This document shows, piece by piece, positions 42,602-47,689 of a stretch of DNA of 47,689 bases. Positions within the stretch are counted from its first letter, which is position 1, and each line of letters opens with the position of its first letter. The position numbers were made by a program, and so were the translations under genes. This stretch comes from Thermoplasmata archaeon (GTDB lineage: Archaea; Thermoplasmatota; Thermoplasmata; Thermoplasmatales; GCA-001856825), in assembly GCA_021797915.1 (NCBI GenBank), contig JAJZYT010000011.1, positions 1 through 47,689 on the forward strand, in the 5' to 3' direction. Below the pieces are notes generated by a model, which was not told the origin of the DNA, did no database searches, and saw only the letters and a list, made by a program, of their open reading frames with translations.

Positions 42602-43081
42602 GTGAATTTGACTGTTGTTAACATCGAAAAAGAGGAAGAAAATGTGATTGTCGGTCAGGCCCACTTCATTAAGACGGTCGAAGACCTCTACGAGTCGATC
42701 AAGAATTCTTCCCCTACTGCCAAGTTTGGAATCGCATTCTGCGAGGCATCGGGCAAGAGACTGATCAGATTTGATGGAAATGATGAGACCCTGACCCAAC
42801 GGGCGGTCAGGAATGCAGAGAGGTTGGCAGCTGGTCACGTCTTCGTGATTCATCTCGAAAGTTCATTCCCAATCAACGTGATACCCCACATCAGGAACGT
42901 CCCAGAGGTGCTCAATGTATTTGCGGCCACGTCCAACCCTATCTCTGTCGTGGTTGCTGAGGATGGGGACAGGAGAGGGGTGATGGGAGTGCTTGATGGA
43001 GAACGCCCATTGGGTGTCGAGAAAGACGAGGACGTAAAGGAAAGAAGAGAGTTGCTGAGGAAGATAGGATACAAGAGATGA
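42602..43081 (+). CDS. Adenosine-specific kinase (DUF355 family)
   Basis: This 159-residue protein belongs to the small archaeal/bacterial DUF355 family, named adenosine-specific kinase from structural work. It has VIVGQAHFIKTVEDLYE, SSPTAKFGIAFCEASGKRLIR, the invariant GHVFVIHLESSFPINV and IRNVPEVLNVFAATSNPISVVVAE, then GRRGV-like DRRGVMGVLDGERP near the end. It may act in nucleoside salvage. The start is GTG at 42602. Its stop overlaps the methyltransferase ATG by 4 bp, so they form an operon. Confidence 0.93.
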   Translation: MNLTVVNIEKEEENVIVGQAHFIKTVEDLYESIKNSSPTAKFGIAFCEASGKRLIRFDGNDETLTQRAVRNAERLAAGHVFVIHLESSFPINVIPHIRNVPEVLNVFAATSNPISVVVAEDGDRRGVMGVLDGERPLGVEKDEDVKERRELLRKIGYKR

Positions 43082-43770
43082 ATGAAACTGAGGACTTCTA
43101 TAACTTCGAGTCGATGTACTATGACAAGATATATGGAATATTCAATCGGGATGTAAACTTCTACAAGTCTCTGTCAGCTTTCTCCCCCTGCCTGGAACTG
43201 TTCGCTGGGACTGGCAGGATTATCTCCAGGTTCAAGGGTGGGGTAGGTCTGGACATAAACAGAAACATGCTGCAACGTTCTGAGAACGAATTCATAAAGG
43301 TTATGGGGGATGCACGGTCCCTCCCATTCAAGAAACACTTCAACACCGTTATCGTGGGCCTCAACAGCTTACTCCTGGTGCCAAACAGAGAAAAGAAGAT
43401 CATTCTCAAGGAGGCTAGGAGAGTGCTGAACAAGGAGGGATTTCTCTTCTTGGACGTCATAAATGGGTTCAACCTCAAGAGGAGAACGTACGATATCTCT
43501 GAGTTCAACGACGGGGATATGAAGATATACCTCAAGATGAGGGCAAAAAAGATCAAGGACCACTATGATCTCAGGTACTCCTACAGCATATTCGACCGGA
43601 CGAAAAGAAATGTGGAAAAGACTATTACCATTTATCCAATAACATTAGTGGAGCTGGGAGAGATGCTCAATTCGGAGAATTTTGAAGTCGACGGAACTTT
43701 TGGCGATTATGATCTCTCTCCGTTGAGGACTTGGTCGGAGAAACTGATAGTGAGGGCGAAGGCAATCTGA
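43078..43770 (+). CDS. Class I SAM-dependent methyltransferase
   Basis: This 230-residue protein has the small-molecule methyltransferase fold. Motif I is CLELFAGTGRIISRF, the acidic strand is GVGLDINRNML, and VMGDARSLPFKKHFNTVIVGLNSLLL and ARRVLNKEGFLFLDVING follow. The C-terminal half is basic and beta-rich. The substrate is unknown. Translation is coupled to the kinase gene in front and the Toprim gene follows within 20 nt, giving a three-gene unit. Confidence 0.88.
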   Translation: MNETEDFYNFESMYYDKIYGIFNRDVNFYKSLSAFSPCLELFAGTGRIISRFKGGVGLDINRNMLQRSENEFIKVMGDARSLPFKKHFNTVIVGLNSLLLVPNREKKIILKEARRVLNKEGFLFLDVINGFNLKRRTYDISEFNDGDMKIYLKMRAKKIKDHYDLRYSYSIFDRTKRNVEKTITIYPITLVELGEMLNSENFEVDGTFGDYDLSPLRTWSEKLIVRAKAI

Positions 43771-43786
43771 TTAGAAGGTGAGTCCG

Positions 43787-44194
43787 TTGAGTGCAAAGGA
43801 CAACGTTGAAAAGATCTTCAAATCACTAGAGGACCTGAAAGAGAGGAATCGATCGGTGCCGATCGTGGTGGAAGGCAAGAACGACGTAATTGCTCTCAGG
43901 AAGCTGAACTTCGAAGGTGAAATTTTTCCCCTTCATTCCCGAATGACTATCGAAGGCTTCTGCAGAAATCTTTCGAAAGGTCACAAAGAAGTCATACTTC
44001 TTCTAGACTGGGACTCGAAGGGCAAGAGACTCACTTCGTCACTGATAAGACACCTTAATTCGTATGAGGTCAAGACCGATTATGATTTCTGGAAACTGTG
44101 TTTTTCAATGGTATCGCAGATGTCGAATGTGGAATCTCTACCTTCAGCTTTTTATAGATTAACCTCTGGGAATGGATCTTCCCAGCACACTTAA
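43787..44194 (+). CDS. Small Toprim-domain protein
   Basis: This protein of about 135 residues is made of a single Toprim fold. The catalytic Glu is in PIVVEGKNDVIALRKLNFEG. The Asp-x-Asp is in VILLLDWDSKGKRL. The C-terminal helices contain TDYDFWKLCFSMVSQMSNVESLPS. This matches the stand-alone archaeal Toprim proteins related to RNase M5 and primase; the activity is unknown. TTG at 43787 is preferred because GGTGA ends 5 nt before it; the GTG at 43778 lies inside that site. The last 125 nt overlap the gene on the other strand. Confidence 0.82.
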   Translation: MSAKDNVEKIFKSLEDLKERNRSVPIVVEGKNDVIALRKLNFEGEIFPLHSRMTIEGFCRNLSKGHKEVILLLDWDSKGKRLTSSLIRHLNSYEVKTDYDFWKLCFSMVSQMSNVESLPSAFYRLTSGNGSSQHT

Positions 44195-44306
44195 CACATA
44201 ATTCAAGCTTCGCGACATAATGCTCTGAACAAACGGGCTTACCACACAACTTACAGGACACACCTGCAGGAAGGCCACATATGTAGCAGAGTGACAGGAC
44301 TGTCAT
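44070..44306 (-). CDS. Small zinc-ribbon/B-box-like protein
   Basis: This 78-residue protein has a zinc-binding block CYICGLPAGVSCKLCGKPVCSEHYVAKLELCVKC. Its eight or so cysteines and one histidine are enough for two zinc sites, similar to B-box or AN1-like treble clefs. The remaining third is a basic tail that overlaps the Toprim gene antisense. The gene is 4 bp overlapped (ATGA) with the MFS transporter upstream of it, so they are co-translated. It may bind protein or nucleic acid; there is no direct hint of its role. Confidence 0.72.
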   Translation of the reverse strand: MTVLSLCYICGLPAGVSCKLCGKPVCSEHYVAKLELCVKCAGKIHSQRLIYKKLKVEIPHSTSAIPLKNTVSRNHNRS

Positions 44307-45481
44307 TTTTTCTCTGCCCCATAATTCTCCTTTACCGATTTGAACCTTTTGTACAAAGCAACATCATAACCTATTTTTATTAAACCTCCGGCAACAAAAG
44401 AGAGAGAGCCTGCAGCGACAGAAATCAGGTAAGAGGATATGTAAGGGGATGAACCATTTGCTGCGCTCCTGAAGGCGTTAGACACCCCTACCACATAACT
44501 CCTGTCGTCCTCGTCAACTATACTATTGAGGTAGGACTGCCTAGTCGGGACATCCATTTGACTCAGAGTCTGCCTAAGGAACAGGAACAAGAGGGATAGC
44601 GATAGCGTGGGAACAAGTGGGATCAGGATAAGGAAAATATTTGAAGGGATGTGTGTAAAGACCATAGTATTCACTAGACCTATCTTGGATGCTATAAACG
44701 GGGTCAACAAGACGGAAATGGCTGTTATGACATCTACTACGGTGAAAATGTACCCAAGCTGAGAGAAATTGAAGTTGTACCTAAGACTAAACCAGTATGC
44801 TATCAATCCCTGCAGAACAAACCCTCCGGCTACTGCATCAACGGAAAAAAGTGCACTGACATCCCGTGCAATGATCTTGCTCTTCTTTGAAACCGAAGAG
44901 ACGATTACTCGTCTCTTTTCCTTATTTGATGGTATGAAAAAGTAGGTGACAACAATGATTCCAGCAAATATCATCGAGACCTCAAATGACATGTTAAGAC
45001 CGAGATTGAGGGAAACTGCCCCAACTGATGCAGCGATATAACCCCCAAATGTGTATAGGGCAAAAAGTTTGTTTTTGGACGACTGACCCACTTTAATGTG
45101 TGCGATCAGAGGTTGTTCGAAAGCTGAGAAAAGAGTGTTATCAGATGGATTGACTCCTAGAGATCCTATGATCGAAAATAGTGCCTTCAGAACCGGATTT
45201 TGCAGGAGATAGAAGCCAGAAATCCCTATTAAGAGGAGGATAGAAAACAGCACCAAAAACAGCTTTGAGTAACCCAGGCCGTATCTTGAAGTGATAAGAA
45301 AGGTCAGAAAGGAGCCGAGTAGAATAGATCCAGTGACCGTCACTCCAGATTCGAGTGGACTCAACCCTCCTCTTATGAGATATAAGATAGTGATGACGGA
45401 GAACACTCCATATATGAACCCCCTTAGGGTTCTGGTGAGGAAGAGCAAGTATTTCTGGTCCACGATGCCAAAATCAGTCAC
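44303..45481 (-). CDS. MFS transporter
   Basis: This 392-residue protein with about 12 membrane helices is a major facilitator. The start is FLTRTLRGFIYGVFSVITILYL. A weakened loop-2/3 motif is at SRYGLGYSKLF. FLRQTLSQMDVPTRQSYLNSIVDEDDRSYVVGVSNAFR, in the second half, is the conserved region of the multidrug/sugar MFS_1 branch. The substrate is unknown. It starts with GTG at 45481, just 27 nt from the right end of the TnpB remnant, so the insertion may have altered its promoter. Confidence 0.85.
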   Translation of the reverse strand: MTDFGIVDQKYLLFLTRTLRGFIYGVFSVITILYLIRGGLSPLESGVTVTGSILLGSFLTFLITSRYGLGYSKLFLVLFSILLLIGISGFYLLQNPVLKALFSIIGSLGVNPSDNTLFSAFEQPLIAHIKVGQSSKNKLFALYTFGGYIAASVGAVSLNLGLNMSFEVSMIFAGIIVVTYFFIPSNKEKRRVIVSSVSKKSKIIARDVSALFSVDAVAGGFVLQGLIAYWFSLRYNFNFSQLGYIFTVVDVITAISVLLTPFIASKIGLVNTMVFTHIPSNIFLILIPLVPTLSLSLLFLFLRQTLSQMDVPTRQSYLNSIVDEDDRSYVVGVSNAFRSAANGSSPYISSYLISVAAGSLSFVAGGLIKIGYDVALYKRFKSVKENYGAEKK

Positions 45482-45507
45482 AAAGTAAATACCTTTTCAG
45501 CCAAAGT

Positions 45508-45540
45508 GACATCCTCCCACGACTAAAGCCTTGGGCTTCC
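45508..45540 (-). mobile_element. Right-end sequence of the IS200/IS605-type element
   Basis: On the minus strand the sequence after the TnpB stop reads AAGCCCAAGGCTTTAGTCG, then GGGAGGATGTCA. This is the right-end pattern seen in archaeal IS200/IS605 copies, where the guide (omega) RNA ends. No matching left end or target duplication is evident. Confidence 0.55.
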
Positions 45541-45987
45541 TGCTTCTCTGACCGGAGTTGCCATTGCTGGTAGCGTCCCAATCTCTACAGGTGTGACTTC
45601 GGGAGTGCCCCTCCCTAGTTCTTCCAGACCTTGATTGTGGATGTTGGTAGCTGCGTTGAGATCCCTGTCGATCTCAAAATCACAGCTATTGCAGTGAAAA
45701 ATACGATTAGATAGCTTCAGATGGCAGTTTTCCAGAACATCAAAACCGGACTGCAGGTACGTAATCGAGCGGTAACGTTGTCGGAGTTTGAACCTCGGAA
45801 AACCTGCTGTCTGTTGCTTTCCCGGTCGGTTTTCTTCAATTCTTCTGAAGAAGTTCTGGTAGGCGCGATCCACTCTCCTCGCGACATACTGCAATACCTG
45901 GGAATGAATATCCCTGAATTAGGGGAAGGCTTTCTTCAGTTCGGGTCTCTGGTACCTTTGATAATAGTAGTTCACCTTCTTTTCCAT
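45508..45987 (-). pseudogene. tnpB: TnpB (IS200/IS605) remnant with stop codon and internal deletion
   Basis: The minus strand holds a wrecked TnpB. It starts at ATG 45987 and meets an in-frame TAA at 45919-45921. It continues in the same frame with N-terminal TnpB blocks (ARRVDRAYQNFFRRIEE, GFPRFKLRQRYRS). It then jumps, near 45700-45715, straight to the C-terminal zinc motif and DRDLNAATNIHNQGLEELG with the final EAGSPRL. The RuvC core with its catalytic Asp and Glu is missing, about half of the protein. No tnpA is nearby. The end (45508-45540) keeps the conserved right-end sequence of the element. Confidence 0.85.
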
Positions 45988-46062
45988 TTTCGAATGATGC
46001 AGGATTTCTCGCTCTCAAATGTAAAACAATTTTATCCCTTTAAGCCATACCATGACGATATT

Positions 46063-47394
46063 ATGAGCAACGACCTATCAGATTTATTAAAGGAGTTAAA
46101 AATCAAGAGTCCAGACGAACTATTCGCAGACATTCCAGACGCAATCCGTACCAAAACACTAGGTCTCCCAAAAGGGATGGACGAAGATGAAATAAGAAAA
46201 GTGGCGAGCGCGTACGCGGGGATGAACAAGACAGTCAATCAAGAACACTCGTTCCTTGGCTTCGGCCTCTATAATCATTTCGTTCCAGCAGCGATTTCCA
46301 ATGTAATCAATAGGAATGAATTCCTAACGGCGTACACCCCATATCAGGCAGAAATTTCACAGGGAATCATGCAGGCACTCTTTGAATATCAAAGCCTTGC
46401 GGCCGAGCTGTTTCAGATGGATGCCGTGAATTCATCGATGTACGATGTCTCAACTTCCCTCGGAGAGGCAGCTAGAATGGCCAAAATCATAACAGGAAAG
46501 GACGAGTTTATTGTGCCCAAATACCTGAGCAAGAACAAACGGGCTGTCCTGGACAATTACGCCAGAGGAGCGGAAATCAAGGTCAAGGAAATAGATTTCG
46601 ACGAGAAGGGAATGATAGATTTAGAGAGATTGAAGGAAGCATTGAATGAGAATACTTCTGGTGTCTACGTTGAATACCCAAATATGTTCGGCATAATTGA
46701 CACCAACGTTCCAAGAATAAAGGAAATCATAGGTGAGGAAAGGATGTTCGTCGCGGGAGTGAATCCGATATCCCTTGGTGTTCTTGCTCCACCAGGAAAA
46801 TTTGGTGCCGACATAGCCATTGGAGACGGTCAGGTTCTCGGTCTTGGGCTCAATTTTGGGGGCCCGGTCGTGGGCATATTTGCTACGAAGGAGCAATACA
46901 TCAGGAAGATGCCTGGTAAGATAATGGGTATTACCAAGGACCACAACGGAAAAGTCGCTTTCTCCATGATTTTGCAAACGCGGGAACAACACATCAGGAG
47001 GGAGAGAGCAGTGACAAACATGACTAGCAATCAAGCTTTGATGGCTGTGGCTTCTGCAGTCTATCTTTCTCTGATGGGAGATTCGGGACTCAAAAAGATC
47101 GGTGAAATAAACATGGGAAGGACAAAAGAATTGATGGATATCGTGAGGGAATTTGGTGTCGCGATGCCATACGATGGATCACCCGTTTTCAACGAGTTTT
47201 TAATCAGATTGAAGGAGTCGAAGACATTCGTTTGCAGGATTGCAAAGAAATTCAATCTGATCCCGGGATATGCACTTGGAAAGAACTATGGTTATAATGA
47301 CCGCAATCAGACCAACATAGTGGTAAACGTTACTGAAAGAAATACCAATGACGATTTCAACGCTTACAAGGAATTCCTGAGGGAGGTTGCATAG
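46063..47394 (+). CDS. gcvPA: Glycine dehydrogenase (decarboxylating) subunit 1
   Basis: This 443-residue protein is the N-terminal half of glycine cleavage P-protein, split as in archaea and many bacteria. Typical blocks are FLGFGLYNHFVPAAI, AYTPYQAEISQGIMQALFEYQS, VNSSMYDVSTSLGEAARMA and VEYPNMFGIIDTN. GDGQVLGLGLNFGGPVVGIFATKE and LQTREQHIRRERAVTNMTSNQAL follow. Together with subunit 2 it decarboxylates glycine using PLP and transfers the aminomethyl group to lipoyl-GcvH. I choose ATG at 46063. The frame extends upstream to 45721, but that part reads through the TnpB remnant and is not P-protein. A TATA-like stretch lies near 46029-46037. Confidence 0.95.
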   Translation: MSNDLSDLLKELKIKSPDELFADIPDAIRTKTLGLPKGMDEDEIRKVASAYAGMNKTVNQEHSFLGFGLYNHFVPAAISNVINRNEFLTAYTPYQAEISQGIMQALFEYQSLAAELFQMDAVNSSMYDVSTSLGEAARMAKIITGKDEFIVPKYLSKNKRAVLDNYARGAEIKVKEIDFDEKGMIDLERLKEALNENTSGVYVEYPNMFGIIDTNVPRIKEIIGEERMFVAGVNPISLGVLAPPGKFGADIAIGDGQVLGLGLNFGGPVVGIFATKEQYIRKMPGKIMGITKDHNGKVAFSMILQTREQHIRRERAVTNMTSNQALMAVASAVYLSLMGDSGLKKIGEINMGRTKELMDIVREFGVAMPYDGSPVFNEFLIRLKESKTFVCRIAKKFNLIPGYALGKNYGYNDRNQTNIVVNVTERNTNDDFNAYKEFLREVA

Positions 47395-47689
47395 ATGTAT
47401 CATCAAGCGGTGTTCGATGAACCTATCATTTTAGACCTGAAAGGAAGGAGGACCATCAAGATACCCTTGGAGAATCAGAAATTCAGAGTGGACATACCAG
47501 AAATGATGAAAAGAGACAGCGCAGGGATAGGAGACAGGGAGGAGTTCTCGGTGATCAGGCACTACGTGAAACTCTCTGAGATGAATTTCGGAGCCGATTC
47601 TGGTTTCTACCCGCTGGGATCGTGTACAATGAAATACAATCCGAAGATCAATGATGAAATAGCAGTCCTTGAGGGTTTCAGGATGATTC
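47395..47689 (+). CDS. gcvPB: Glycine dehydrogenase (decarboxylating) subunit 2, start only
   Basis: The first 98 residues of subunit 2 run off the right edge. ATG at 47395 directly follows the gcvPA stop. The sequence contains FSVIRHYVKLSEMNFGADSG and FYPLGSCTMKYNPKIND, the conserved substrate-side block of GcvPB. The PLP lysine lies beyond the window. It is translated coupled to gcvPA; together they form the P-protein heterodimer. Confidence 0.95.
   Translation, partial: MYHQAVFDEPIILDLKGRRTIKIPLENQKFRVDIPEMMKRDSAGIGDREEFSVIRHYVKLSEMNFGADSGFYPLGSCTMKYNPKINDEIAVLEGFRMI

Noticed and set aside
45721-46062. Upstream extension of gcvPA
   Set aside because: The extra 114 residues are read through the TnpB remnant in antisense and do not match P-protein; the conserved start is at 46063.
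1-47689. CRISPR arrays, Cas genes or other known defence modules
   Set aside because: No short spaced repeats or Cas/toxin-antitoxin/restriction motifs were seen; only the TnpB remnant is mobile-element-like.

Overview
The window is chromosomal DNA of an archaeon, most likely a member of Thermoplasmatales or a close relative in Thermoplasmata. Archaeal markers are a proteasome-activating nucleotidase, a thermosome subunit, ribosomal proteins S6e and L15e, aIF2-gamma, an adenosine-specific kinase and a mevalonate kinase. Bacterial-type gyrAB together with an aerobic lipoylated 2-oxoacid dehydrogenase complex fits Thermoplasmata. Many genes have an archaeal TATA box about 25 nt before the start codon (leaderless mRNAs). 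Others have a GGTGA or GAGG ribosome site, sometimes before GTG or TTG starts.

Layout. 1-2960: start of the proteasome ATPase gene, an NCS1 nucleobase permease, a hotdog thioesterase and a methyltransferase. 3038-8058: gyrB-gyrA; gyrA carries an in-frame mini-intein of 216 residues just before the catalytic tyrosine. 8042-11321: mevalonate kinase and a YbjQ-family protein, the thermosome with a clear terminator, and tRNA-Thr(CGU). 11430-14818: a DUF3311/sodium-solute symporter pair divergent from a 14-TM type drug-efflux MFS protein. 14901-20820: a compact operon lipA-E1alpha-E1beta-E2-E3-lipB, which holds a whole 2-oxoacid dehydrogenase complex plus both lipoate-synthesis enzymes. 20927-25305: an acyl-CoA synthetase (ADP-forming) with an N-terminal GNAT domain, then S6e and aIF2-gamma.

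25326-29438 (minus strand) holds a fixCXAB (electron-bifurcating ETF type) operon, followed by an endonuclease III-like gene whose frame has no ordinary start codon. 29575-33269: tRNA-Thr(GGU), an aldehyde dehydrogenase and iron-alcohol dehydrogenase pair, and a peroxiredoxin. 33314-37862: a membrane protein of unknown role, a decayed or unassigned 700 bp stretch, an M20 peptidase, and a sequon-rich surface protein with 28-residue repeats. 38041-40957: a split cobalamin-independent methionine synthase pair behind a possible 27-codon leader ORF, and an acryloyl-CoA-reductase-like MDR protein. 41463-45481: L15e, the adenosine-specific kinase/methyltransferase/Toprim cluster, a small zinc protein and an MFS transporter. 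45508-45987 is a wrecked TnpB (IS200/IS605) copy. The window ends in gcvPA and the start of gcvPB of the glycine cleavage system.

Taken together this is a heterotrophic, respiring cell. Oxidation of 2-oxoacids, acyl-CoAs, aldehydes and glycine is the recurring theme, with lipoate-dependent complexes and ETF moving the electrons. The most notable items are the gyrA mini-intein at a site different from the mycobacterial one, LipB in a lineage without an obvious octanoyl-ACP supply, the internally deleted TnpB, and the uninitiated endonuclease frame. I did not find a clearly new multi-gene defence or mobile system.
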